Shown one piece after another: positions 1-8,005 of a stretch of 17,569 nt of DNA. Position 1 is the first letter of the stretch, and each line of letters starts with the position of its first letter. This stretch comes from DATKMS01 sp035541735 (GTDB lineage: Bacteria; Desulfobacterota; Binatia; HRBIN30): NCBI GenBank assembly GCA_035541735.1, contig DATKMS010000069.1, positions 1-17,569 on the forward strand, given 5' to 3'. The notes under the pieces were generated by a model that saw only the letters and a program-made list of their open reading frames with translations, did not search any database and was not told where the DNA came from. A program made the position numbers and the translations under genes.

Positions 1-1508
1 ACCCACAGCGCCGACTGTGTGAATCCGCGGTCGACGAACGTCCGGAAACCCGGCGAGTACGCGAGCGCCAGATAGCGCGCGATCATGGCGGGATCGTTGG
101 GGATGACGCGGAACTCGTCGCGGTTGTCGTTGAAGGCGCGATTGACGATCTTCACGATGTCGGCGAGCGACAACGCGCGCACCACGGCGGGATCGTTGCG
201 CACGGCGCTCGTCACCCCATCGAACGCCGCGAGCACCGCGGGCGACGCCACAAAGCCCGGCGCGCCGCGAAAGCGGACGGCGAGCGCCGTCGGCGGCGGG
301 AAGTCGCGTGCCAGCACGTGGAGGTCGGCTGCCGCCGACGCAGGAAGGTACCGCATCCCGTAGCCGAACAGGCCGAACGACGTTCGCAGCCGGGCCGCGC
401 CGGCGAGCGCCAAGACAATCATGACGAGCACGCCGAGCCTGGCGGCCCGGGGATACTGCAGCGTGCGCGCTGCGCCGCCGACGAACGCGCGGGCGGCGCT
501 GCCGATCACCATCGCTGCTGCCACACCCGCCGCCCCGGCAATGCCCAACGCCGCGGCCGGCGCCCCAGCCACCACACCAAGCGCAACGAACGCCATGGCC
601 AGGGCCACGCCCAAATCCACTCGCGCTTGCCAGGAACCCGCTGGCGCTGTGGCCACCGCGGCCGCGACCAGTGCGGTGGCCAGCATGGCGTACGCACTCC
701 ACGGCAAGACCAGCGCATCGAGCGCGGCGACGAGCAGGCCGGACACCATCACCGCCAGCACGCAGGCCACGGCTGCCGCGAGCGCCACGCGCGGGCCGCC
801 AATCAGAGCGAGGATCGCCACACCAACGGCGAGGACACACACCACACCAAGGGCAAGCGGGCGAGCCGCATGCGGTGCGATGGCACCGAGCACCGGGGCA
901 CCCGTCACGGCGACACGCGCCAGGCCGTCGCTGTAGCGCTCGCGTAACGCCAGCGCCCGCGCGGCCACGGCCTGCGCGTCCGCGTCTTCGATGAAATTGC
1001 CCACCACCATCGCGGCGCGTCCGTCGCGCGATACGAGCGTGCCGCCATAGTTCGGGTCGTTGTCGACGCGCCGGCGCAGCTGGTCGATGGCGTCGGCGGT
1101 CTGCGGCACCTCACTCATCAAATACACCGGCTCCAGTGCATCCTCGGTGACCCGCAGGTCCCGCATGTTGGGCGAGGCCAGGCTCACGACATCGAGTGCA
1201 ATCACGCCGGGGATTGTCATCACGTCGCGCGTCAGCGCTTGGATGCGCGCCAGCAGAGCCGGCGTCCACACCGTCCCATCGGCGGCTTCGATGACCCAGA
1301 CGACCGGGTTCTGCATGCCGAAGGCGGCGGTGATTTCACGATCGAGCGCCACGTACGGATCGTCGGCGGCAACCATGCTGACGCGCACGCCCGCCCGTTC
1401 CGCACGTGGCACCGACACGGCGACGGCCGCGGCCAGGGTGGCGATGAGGAGGGCCGCAATCACCACGGGCCGCGGCACGCGGCTATTTGCCCAGGCGAAC
1501 GAGCGCAT
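1..1508 (-). CDS. RND/MMPL-superfamily transporter, N-terminal part (runs off left edge)
   Basis: Reverse-strand translation gives 502 codons without a stop, continuing past the window edge, so the C-terminal half is missing. I chose the ATG at 1508 because it gives a short basic N-terminus (MRSFAWANSRVPRP) before the first membrane helix at about residues 13-33. A later GTG at 1478 would remove that segment. The layout is TM1, a large extracytoplasmic domain (about 34-210, containing NDPNYGGTLVSRDGRAA), a block of hydrophobic helices (about 215-385), then the start of a second periplasmic loop. This is the classic RND half-repeat. The family exports lipids, hydrophobic compounds or metals across the inner membrane using the proton gradient. 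The gene overlaps the end of the DUF1329 gene by 26 bp, which suggests one operon and translational coupling. DUF1329 proteins often sit next to such transporters. The substrate cannot be told from sequence. Confidence 0.8.
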   Translation of the reverse strand, partial: MRSFAWANSRVPRPVVIAALLIATLAAAVAVSVPRAERAGVRVSMVAADDPYVALDREITAAFGMQNPVVWVIEAADGTVWTPALLARIQALTRDVMTIPGVIALDVVSLASPNMRDLRVTEDALEPVYLMSEVPQTADAIDQLRRRVDNDPNYGGTLVSRDGRAAMVVGNFIEDADAQAVAARALALRERYSDGLARVAVTGAPVLGAIAPHAARPLALGVVCVLAVGVAILALIGGPRVALAAAVACVLAVMVSGLLVAALDALVLPWSAYAMLATALVAAAVATAPAGSWQARVDLGVALAMAFVALGVVAGAPAAALGIAGAAGVAAAMVIGSAARAFVGGAARTLQYPRAARLGVLVMIVLALAGAARLRTSFGLFGYGMRYLPASAAADLHVLARDFPPPTALAVRFRGAPGFVASPAVLAAFDGVTSAVRNDPAVVRALSLADIVKIVNRAFNDNRDEFRVIPNDPAMIARYLALAYSPGFRTFVDRGFTQSALW

Positions 1509-2811
1509 CGATGTTGAACATCTCGGCAGTCAGCGGCACCCGGTAGTCGGACGGGTTCTCGCGCTTGCGCGGCGGGAACAGCACCACCGTCGCTCGCTTG
1601 TACAGGAAGTTTTCCCCGGTGCGCACGCTCGTGCCGCCGGATTGGATGTAGCCGTGGTCACCGTCGATCGTGTAGTAGGCGCCGGTCGATGCCTGGTACG
1701 AGGTCAACAGCATTCCAGCCCGGTCGTACTTGGAGGCGAAGCTCCCCTGGTAGGTTTCTCTGTCGAAGCGCAGGAGAATGCGTCCGTACAGATAGTTCGG
1801 GTCACGCGGCTTGGCCTCGACGACCCAGATCGGACGCCGCACCAGCACGGCGCTCACCGGCGCCCACGGCAAGCCCTTCCACTGCGGATCGTCGGCGCCG
1901 ATGCGCGGCACGTCCTTCCACAGGGTGCGGAAGCCGCCGCCCTCGACGGGAATGATCTCCGCATCGTTCTTGATGCTGAACGGGTCCATGATGACGAGCT
2001 GATCGCGCTGCTCGATCAGCCGAAAGGTGAAGTCCTCCGGCTTGCCGTCGAAGAAGGGCCCGTCGTCGATGCTGATGTCGGAACCCAGGAACCCGTCGGA
2101 GCGGTTCAGCGGACTCACCTGCCGCGGCTTGCGCAGGCCCGGTACGAAGGTCCACAGCGAGTCGTGCTTGTCGGGATCGCGATAGCGCCAGGTCAGCGAG
2201 ACCGTCCCATTCAGATCCGCCGGCGCCACGACACGCGCCACCAGCTGACTCAGGAGATTGTTCGGGTTGGGAAGACCGCGCGCCTCCCACGCACCGTCGT
2301 ACAACAGCGCATGCACATCGGTGACCAGGCGGCGGTCGACGCCGTGCGGCGACAGCATCACCAGTTCGGTCAGGAAGTGATAATTGCCGCCGTACCAAGT
2401 GCTGTACAGGAAGTTCCACACAATCTTCGTCCCGGCCTGCGGATCATTTGCATCGATCTCCGGAAACGGCAGGCCGAAGATGAAGGGCGGTTGCTTGCCA
2501 CTCTTCTGGTCGATGATCGAGCCCACGTTGGAGAGAGTGTAAAGGCCGCGGTTGTCGCGTGTAGCGTCCTGGAAGTCCTGTGGCAGCGCGATGCCGCGGT
2601 ACCCGGCCAGCCGGATGTCCGCAACCGGGTTGACGTATTCCCCCTTGCGGTAGTGATCTAGGATCTCGTCCGGGAGCAGGCCCTGCGCCTCCTCCCACGT
2701 ATCGGGTCCGAGGATTTCTCCGTCTTGGAGGGCAAGCGCCGCTGATGTTACGAAGCAGGTAACGTTAAGTGCGAGGAGCGCTGCTAGGTACAACCGGAGC
2801 GCCTTGTCCAT
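1483..2811 (-). CDS. DUF1329 family periplasmic/outer-membrane-associated protein
   Basis: 442 residues. The ATG at 2811 is preferred because a strong GAGGAGG lies about 7 bases upstream and the product starts with a signal peptide (MDKALRLYLAALLALNVTCF..., cleavage probably near residues 25-30). An upstream in-frame start at 2850 would bury that signal peptide. The body matches DUF1329 as I know it: WNFLYSTWYGG, TWRYRDPDKHDSLWTFVPGLRK, a GSDISIDDG stretch, and a C-terminal half rich in beta strands with RFDRETYQGSFASKYDRAG. The family is thought to have a LolA/LolB-like lipid-binding fold and is usually linked to RND transporters and DUF1302 porins. Its biochemical role is unproven. The downstream RND gene starts inside its last codons, so the two are probably made together and may hand over a hydrophobic substrate. 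Confidence 0.85.
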   Translation of the reverse strand: MDKALRLYLAALLALNVTCFVTSAALALQDGEILGPDTWEEAQGLLPDEILDHYRKGEYVNPVADIRLAGYRGIALPQDFQDATRDNRGLYTLSNVGSIIDQKSGKQPPFIFGLPFPEIDANDPQAGTKIVWNFLYSTWYGGNYHFLTELVMLSPHGVDRRLVTDVHALLYDGAWEARGLPNPNNLLSQLVARVVAPADLNGTVSLTWRYRDPDKHDSLWTFVPGLRKPRQVSPLNRSDGFLGSDISIDDGPFFDGKPEDFTFRLIEQRDQLVIMDPFSIKNDAEIIPVEGGGFRTLWKDVPRIGADDPQWKGLPWAPVSAVLVRRPIWVVEAKPRDPNYLYGRILLRFDRETYQGSFASKYDRAGMLLTSYQASTGAYYTIDGDHGYIQSGGTSVRTGENFLYKRATVVLFPPRKRENPSDYRVPLTAEMFNIDALVRLGK

Positions 2812-2989
2812 GACGCACCTCCTCTGCACTCGCAATGCAGCACCCGCCATGCCAGGGGTGGGTCACAGCCATGATGTGCGCCGCGCGCAGGCGCTCCCTA
2901 GTTTTGGGAAGTAGTGAGGATCAACACCCCAAAATCTGGAGAAATCCAATCACAGAGAGGAATTGACACCGGCTCGGTGGTCCAAGTGG

Positions 2990-5900
2990 CTACGCCAGCA
3001 GGTCGCCCATCTTCTGCAACATCTCGACGACGTCCTTGGGCAACGTCGACGGCGGCTTACCCACAGCGTAGCAGCCGAGGATGACCTCGGCGGAGCGGTC
3101 GATGATCTCCACCATGTCTGCGGCGCGGCGCAGGCTGCGGCCGCCGACGATCAGGCCGTGGTTCTGCATCAACACCGCCCAGCTGTGCTCCGCCGCCCTG
3201 GCCACGGCATCGGCGAGGTCCTGTGTACCGGGCATGATGAACGACACGCGCGGAATGTCACCGAAGAACGCTGCCTCCGTCGACACGGGCAGGAATGGCA
3301 GGCCGCTGTTGGCCAGGATCGTCGCGTGCGGCGCGTGCGCGTGCACGACGGCCTGGGCGTCGCTGCGCGCGCGGTAGATTGCGCAGTGCATCAGCCGCTC
3401 GCTCGACGGCGACAGCGTGCCCTCGTCGAGACAGTTGCCGTCGAGATCGAGCCGCACCAGCATCTCCGGACGCAGATGGCCTTTGAAGAACTGACTCGGC
3501 GTGATCCAGATCTCGTTCGTTCCGGGGATGCGCACGCTGACGTTGCCGCCGGTCGCGGTGATGAGCTGCGCCGCATACAGCTCGTTGACGATCTCGACCA
3601 GTTCCTCGCGGACATCCCCTGGTCCAACCGGTTGGACGCGCGGTGCCGCTGCCGCGGCCTTTCCCGGTTCGGGAATCGACGCCAGGTCTCCCGGGTCACC
3701 AACCGCCGCGCGCGCCGCCGTGTAGAGCCGCGTCAGGTCGTTCTGCACCTGCTGCAAGGTCATCGCCTTCACCGTGTCGCCACTGAAGGACAGGCGGCCG
3801 CTGGTCGCTGCCTGCATGCCGTTGATCCGGCCGGTGAACATGCCGTCGAGGACGTCAGCGCGCATCTTCAGCTTGACGTCGGCAACCTCAGGATCACCGA
3901 GGTCGCCCGACACCGCGCCATCACGCAGACGGAAATAGAACGACAGGGCGAGGTCGGTGATGGTGAAGTGCAGCGTGACGTGCTTGCCGGCGGCGAAAGC
4001 GCGCAGCGCGGGGTCTTGCGTCAGGCGACCGACGAACTCGCGCAAGATGCGTTGCATGCGATCCTTGATCTCCGCAGGTACCGCCGCAGGCGCAGCCGGT
4101 GGCGCTTCGACAGGTGCGGGTGCTGCGACCGCCCCTTCGGCGTAGCTCCTGGCGGGCGTCTCAGCGGTGCGCGCCTTCTGGTCACGCTGCAAGTCGGACA
4201 CCGCAGGCGCAGGCCGTCCACCCAGCGCCGCCAGCGTTTCGGCAGCCGGCGTTGGGCGCGGCTTGCTCCAATCGAAACCGCCGAGCGCGTCCGGATTGAG
4301 TACGTGCAGCGGCCGTTCGCCGCTGAGCAGCCGCCGCAGATCCTCAGCGATGATGCGTCCTTGGTGCGCAGCCACGTCCGTGGTGTTGCCGCCGACGTGC
4401 GGCGTGCCGATGACGTTGTCCAGCTGCAGCAGGGGGTGGTCCGGTGCGGGCGGTTCGACGCTGAAGACGTCGAGCGCGGCCCCGGCTAGGTGTCCGCTGC
4501 GCAGCGCCTGCACCAACGCATCTTCGTCGACGAGCGCCGCACGCGCGGTGTTGACCAGACAGGAGCCGGGCGTCATCCGCGCGAGCGCCGCCGCCCCGAT
4601 CAAGCCCCGGGTTTCATCGGTCACCGGGGCGTGCAGGCTGACGAAGTCGCTGCGCCGCAGCAGCTCGTCCAGCCCCACCGGCTCGGCGTCCGCCATGATC
4701 ACCTGCTCTGGCCGCACATATGGGTCGTACACGAGGACATGTGCACCAAAGGCGGCGAGCCGTTTGGCGACGCCGCGCCCGACCGCGCCGAGACCGACCA
4801 ACCCGATGGTCTTCTCCCACAGCTCGCGTCCCTGCAACGTGGTGAACGCCAGCCCCATGCGCGCCATATCGCCGGGCTCACCGCCCGGCTCATGCAAGAA
4901 GGCAGTGGCTTTGGGCAGCTTGCGCGCCAGCATCAACAGGAACGCCACGGTGAGATCGGCAACCGCATCGGCGTTGCGTCCCGGCGCGTAAAGCACGGGA
5001 ACGCCGAAGGCACTGCAGGCGGCGCGATCCACGTTGACCGCGTCGCCACGACAGGCGGCGACGACGCGCAGGTCGGGCAGCTGCTGCAACGCGTCGGCGT
5101 CGACGATGTCGATCTCGGTGATGAACACCTGCACTTTCTGCAGTGCCTCCACCAGCGTCGGGCCGGTGAGTAGGCGCATCACCTGCCGGAAGCTCGCGTA
5201 CTCGACCTCACCTAAGGCCCGCAGCGCCGCCAGCGCGGCGTCATCCATATCCGCGGTGACCAGGATGCGCGGCCGTACGACGGCGTGGCCGGCAACGGCT
5301 GCCTGACTCATGTCGCGCAACACCGATGGCAACATGATTTGCGCGGCCACCGCTTCGGCATTGGCGTGCGCCACGCGCAGACGCTGCCAGCTGTCGTATA
5401 GGTCGTGGTACGTTTGCGCCCGCTGCGTCTCCGGCTGCAGCGTACGCGCCTGGCGTCCCAGGGCGCGGGCGCCCGACGCGAGGTCGCTGAAGACGCCGGC
5501 ACCGACGCCGGCGCAGATCGCCGCACCCAACGCGGTGGCTTCGCGCGTCGCGCCGACGGTGACCGGCACATTGACGACGTCGGCGACCACCTGAGCGAAG
5601 ACCTCGCTGCGTGACATACCGCCGGCAAGGTTGAGCGCCTCGATCTTCACAGCCGCCACGTCACGGAGTTGATCGAGATTGGCGCACAGCGTGTACGCCA
5701 TGCCCTCGACGACCGCGCGCTCCAGATGCCGCCGGCGCTGCGGGTCGTGCGCCGTGGTCAGGTGGGACAGCGTGAGCGAGCCCGTCGGCAACTTCAGCTC
5801 GCGGGCGTTCATGACGTCGCCGCCGATGGTGGAGAGAATTCCAGCGGCGCCGGCTTCAGAAGCGCCGGCCTCCGCGAGGAAGCGCGCCACGGGATGAATC

Positions 5901-6856
5901 GAATCGGGATGCAGCAGACGTGCGAACCAGTCGAGTGCTTCACCGATCGCGCCGGCATTGCTTTCCAGGACCCAGAGGCCGGGAACGACGTGGCAGCCCG
6001 TCCACAGCCGTTGCTGGGCATCGATGCATGCCCGATCGAGCGCCAGCTGGATGGGCATCGTGGTGCCGGCGATCGCTGCCACTTGCCCCGCAGCAACCGC
6101 CCCGGCTCCCAGCAAGCCACATTGCGTGTCGCCGCCGCCGACCGCCACCGGGATGCCGGCGCGCAAGCCGAGCCCTGCGGCCGCCGCAGCGGTGAGCCCA
6201 CCAAGCAGGGTACCGGGCTGGCGCAATCTCGGCAGAAGCTGCCGCGGAATCTGCAGTCGCTCGACCAGGTCCCACGCCCAATCGCGTTGCTCCACATCGA
6301 GCATGAGTGTCTCGCCTGCCTGTGACGGGTCGGTGGCGATTTCGCCGCACAGGCGATACGTCACCCAGTCACTCAGGCTGATCACGGCGGCCGCACGCTT
6401 CCAGGCCTCCGGGTCGAAGGTGGCCAACCAGCGCAGGCGCGGTGCGGTCGACAGCGGGCTCGGCCAGTGCCCGGTGCGTGCGTAGAAGGCGTCGCCATGT
6501 TCGGCGGCCAACTGGAACGCGTCGGTCACGGCGCGACTGTCGCGGTTGGGCGTCGCAAACACCGGCACTCCCGTCGCGTCAAGCACGACGGTGGTGTGCC
6601 GCATGCTCGTCGCGGCGACCCCCGCGATTTCCTCCGGGGCGGCTCCGGCAAGCTGCATGGCTTGACGCGCCGCTTCCATCAAGCGCACCCAGATCGTGTC
6701 GAGGTCGAGGTCGGCACCGAGCCCGCCGGTGCCTGGCGCTGCTGGATGGGTCCAGGCGCGAAAGGCGCGCGTGCACGTACCGCTCTGCGTCTCCACCAAC
6801 AGACAGTGACCACCGCCGCCGCCGGCGTCCAGTGCCATCAAGTAACTGCGAGTCAC
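2990..6856 (-). CDS. Four-domain fusion: FGGY kinase / D-2-hydroxyacid dehydrogenase / SCP2 / class II aldolase
   Basis: One uninterrupted 1288-residue frame with a GTG start, preceded by GGAGG with a 7-base gap. Residues 1-~510 are an FGGY sugar kinase closest in my memory to LsrK (AI-2 kinase) and Bacillus YoaC: YLMALDAG start, PVAVGGGD with the general-base Asp at 243, GTTMP, and EATALGAAICAGVGAGVFSD. Residues ~528-860 are an NAD-dependent D-isomer 2-hydroxyacid dehydrogenase: GLGAVG at 688-693 and triad Arg772, Glu801, His820. A Pro/Ala-rich linker follows. Residues ~925-1045 look like an SCP2 sterol-carrier domain. Residues ~1070-1280 are a class II aldolase/adducin domain: GGNVSVRIPG, SSER with Glu1153, metal ligands His1172 and His1174, and NHG His1233. 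All three enzyme sites look intact. The likely role is phosphorylation, redox change and retro-aldol cleavage (or dehydration) of one small carbohydrate. The substrate is unknown. An odd point: the N-terminal phosphate loop reads DAGGGGG where DxGT is usual. Confidence 0.9.
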   Translation of the reverse strand: MTRSYLMALDAGGGGGHCLLVETQSGTCTRAFRAWTHPAAPGTGGLGADLDLDTIWVRLMEAARQAMQLAGAAPEEIAGVAATSMRHTTVVLDATGVPVFATPNRDSRAVTDAFQLAAEHGDAFYARTGHWPSPLSTAPRLRWLATFDPEAWKRAAAVISLSDWVTYRLCGEIATDPSQAGETLMLDVEQRDWAWDLVERLQIPRQLLPRLRQPGTLLGGLTAAAAAGLGLRAGIPVAVGGGDTQCGLLGAGAVAAGQVAAIAGTTMPIQLALDRACIDAQQRLWTGCHVVPGLWVLESNAGAIGEALDWFARLLHPDSIHPVARFLAEAGASEAGAAGILSTIGGDVMNARELKLPTGSLTLSHLTTAHDPQRRRHLERAVVEGMAYTLCANLDQLRDVAAVKIEALNLAGGMSRSEVFAQVVADVVNVPVTVGATREATALGAAICAGVGAGVFSDLASGARALGRQARTLQPETQRAQTYHDLYDSWQRLRVAHANAEAVAAQIMLPSVLRDMSQAAVAGHAVVRPRILVTADMDDAALAALRALGEVEYASFRQVMRLLTGPTLVEALQKVQVFITEIDIVDADALQQLPDLRVVAACRGDAVNVDRAACSAFGVPVLYAPGRNADAVADLTVAFLLMLARKLPKATAFLHEPGGEPGDMARMGLAFTTLQGRELWEKTIGLVGLGAVGRGVAKRLAAFGAHVLVYDPYVRPEQVIMADAEPVGLDELLRRSDFVSLHAPVTDETRGLIGAAALARMTPGSCLVNTARAALVDEDALVQALRSGHLAGAALDVFSVEPPAPDHPLLQLDNVIGTPHVGGNTTDVAAHQGRIIAEDLRRLLSGERPLHVLNPDALGGFDWSKPRPTPAAETLAALGGRPAPAVSDLQRDQKARTAETPARSYAEGAVAAPAPVEAPPAAPAAVPAEIKDRMQRILREFVGRLTQDPALRAFAAGKHVTLHFTITDLALSFYFRLRDGAVSGDLGDPEVADVKLKMRADVLDGMFTGRINGMQAATSGRLSFSGDTVKAMTLQQVQNDLTRLYTAARAAVGDPGDLASIPEPGKAAAAAPRVQPVGPGDVREELVEIVNELYAAQLITATGGNVSVRIPGTNEIWITPSQFFKGHLRPEMLVRLDLDGNCLDEGTLSPSSERLMHCAIYRARSDAQAVVHAHAPHATILANSGLPFLPVSTEAAFFGDIPRVSFIMPGTQDLADAVARAAEHSWAVLMQNHGLIVGGRSLRRAADMVEIIDRSAEVILGCYAVGKPPSTLPKDVVEMLQKMGDLLA

Positions 6857-7011
6857 GACCTCACCTCCGCGTTGAGTGCGCTACCGTTTGCATTCATTGT
6901 GTTTCCGGTCAATGGGAAGCGCGCCGCGCGTTCCGGCAAAATCCACGCAAGCAATGGGCGTCTGATGCGTCATGTGCTAGACACTGACGAGACGGCGCAC
7001 AGGAGGCTGCG
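6857..7011. promoter_or_regulatory. Divergent intergenic region between the fusion gene and cysK
   Basis: 155 bp separate two divergent start codons, so both promoters must lie here unless one is inside a gene. A TTGACC hexamer on the minus strand (6912-6907) could be a -35 box for the fusion gene, but I see no good -10 at 16-18 bp. The cysK side has a clear ribosome binding site, AGGAGG at 7001-7006, five bases before its GTG start. It supports that start. I see no riboswitch-like structure by eye. Shared regulation of the two genes is possible but not shown. Confidence 0.35.
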
Positions 7012-7962
7012 GTGATCTACCAAGACAATTCCTTCAGCATCGGACGTACACCTCTGGTGAAGCTCAACCGTGTCAGCGACGGCGCGCCCGTCAACCTGCT
7101 GGCCAAGATCGAAGGCCGCAACCCGGCCTATTCAGTGAAGTGCCGTATCGGCGCAGCTATGGTGTGGGACGCGGAGAAGCGCGGCATTCTGCAGCATGGT
7201 AAGGAACTCATCGAACCGACGAGCGGCAACACCGGCATCGCGCTCGCCTTCGTCGCCGCCGCGCGTGGCTATCCGATCACCCTCACCATGCCCGAGACCA
7301 TGTCGATCGAACGGCGCAAAGTGCTCAAGGCCTTCGGCGCCAACCTGGTCCTCACCGAAGGCGCCCTCGGCATGCGCGGCGCCATCGCCAAAGCCGAGCA
7401 GATCGTCGAATCGGCGCCCGACCGCTACGTGCTCCTCCAGCAGTTCAAGAACCCTGCAAACCCCGACATCCACTTCAGAACCACCGGTCCGGAAATCTGG
7501 GATGACACCGACGGCACCATCGACGTGCTGGTGTCGGGCATCGGCACCGGTGGCACCATCAGCGGTGTCTCGCGTTACATCAAGGAGGTGCGTGGCAAGA
7601 GCATCCTGTCGGTCGGCGTCGAGCCGGCGGGCAGCCCGGTGATCACGCAGACGCTCAGCCACCAACCGCTGCAACCGGGGCCGCACAAGATCCAAGGTAT
7701 CGGCGCCGGGTTTATTCCCGACACCTTGGACCTGTCGATGGTCGACCGTGTCGAGCGGGTGGCCGACGACGAGTCGCTCGAGATGGCGCGCCGCCTGGCC
7801 AAAGAGGAAGGCATCCTCTCCGGCATCTCGTGTGGCGCGGCGGCCGTCGCCGCCGTGCGGCTCGCCAAGGATCCGGAGTTTGCCGGCAAGACCATCGTCG
7901 CGATCCTGCCCGATTCGGGCGAACGGTACTTGAGCACCGTACTCTACGAGGGAATGCAGTAG
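7012..7962 (+). CDS. cysK: Cysteine synthase A (O-acetylserine sulfhydrylase)
   Basis: 316 residues, a normal length for the family. The enzyme makes L-cysteine and acetate from O-acetyl-L-serine and sulfide with pyridoxal phosphate, in the cytoplasm, as the last step of cysteine biosynthesis. The PLP lysine is Lys43 in NPAYSVKCRIG, followed by the substrate loop TSGNTG (70-75), the MPETMSIERRK stretch, the phosphate-binding GIGTGGTISG, the KIQGIGAGFIP segment and the C-terminal ILPDSGERYLS. It follows the E. coli CysK pattern closely rather than CysM or cystathionine beta-synthase. The GTG start is set by AGGAGG five bases upstream. It is transcribed away from the four-domain fusion and is followed by a convergent gene, so it is probably monocistronic. 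Sulfur metabolism is therefore the clearest pathway clue for the neighbouring fusion gene. Confidence 0.95.
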   Translation: MIYQDNSFSIGRTPLVKLNRVSDGAPVNLLAKIEGRNPAYSVKCRIGAAMVWDAEKRGILQHGKELIEPTSGNTGIALAFVAAARGYPITLTMPETMSIERRKVLKAFGANLVLTEGALGMRGAIAKAEQIVESAPDRYVLLQQFKNPANPDIHFRTTGPEIWDDTDGTIDVLVSGIGTGGTISGVSRYIKEVRGKSILSVGVEPAGSPVITQTLSHQPLQPGPHKIQGIGAGFIPDTLDLSMVDRVERVADDESLEMARRLAKEEGILSGISCGAAAVAAVRLAKDPEFAGKTIVAILPDSGERYLSTVLYEGMQ

Positions 7963-7966
7963 GAAA

Positions 7967-7990
7967 GGGCCGAGCCGCAAGTCGGATCCC
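7967..7990. terminator. Possible hairpin between convergent genes
   Basis: GGGCCGA ... TCGGATCCC can fold (CCGA/TCGG and GGG/CCC with a two-base bulge) four bases after the cysK stop. It lies between cysK and the convergent hydrolase gene. There is no T-run after it, so it is only a weak terminator candidate. Confidence 0.25.
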
Positions 7991-8005
7991 TGCCTTGACC
8001 TGGCG

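Noticed and set aside
1060..2661. Long plus-strand open frame opposite DUF1329 and the RND gene
   Set aside because: It is antisense to two clear families, has Arg/His/Gln-rich composition typical of a high-GC shadow frame, and shows no motif.
2963..2968. TTGACA hexamer on the plus strand
   Set aside because: It matches a -35 box but no plus-strand gene follows; probably chance.
2963..4489. Plus-strand open frame of about 500 codons opposite the fusion gene
   Set aside because: It mirrors the codon pattern of the fusion gene; the minus-strand product has intact catalytic motifs and this one has none.
6857..7011. SAM or other riboswitch ahead of the fusion gene or cysK
   Set aside because: The leader space is short and I could not see the stems or conserved cores needed.
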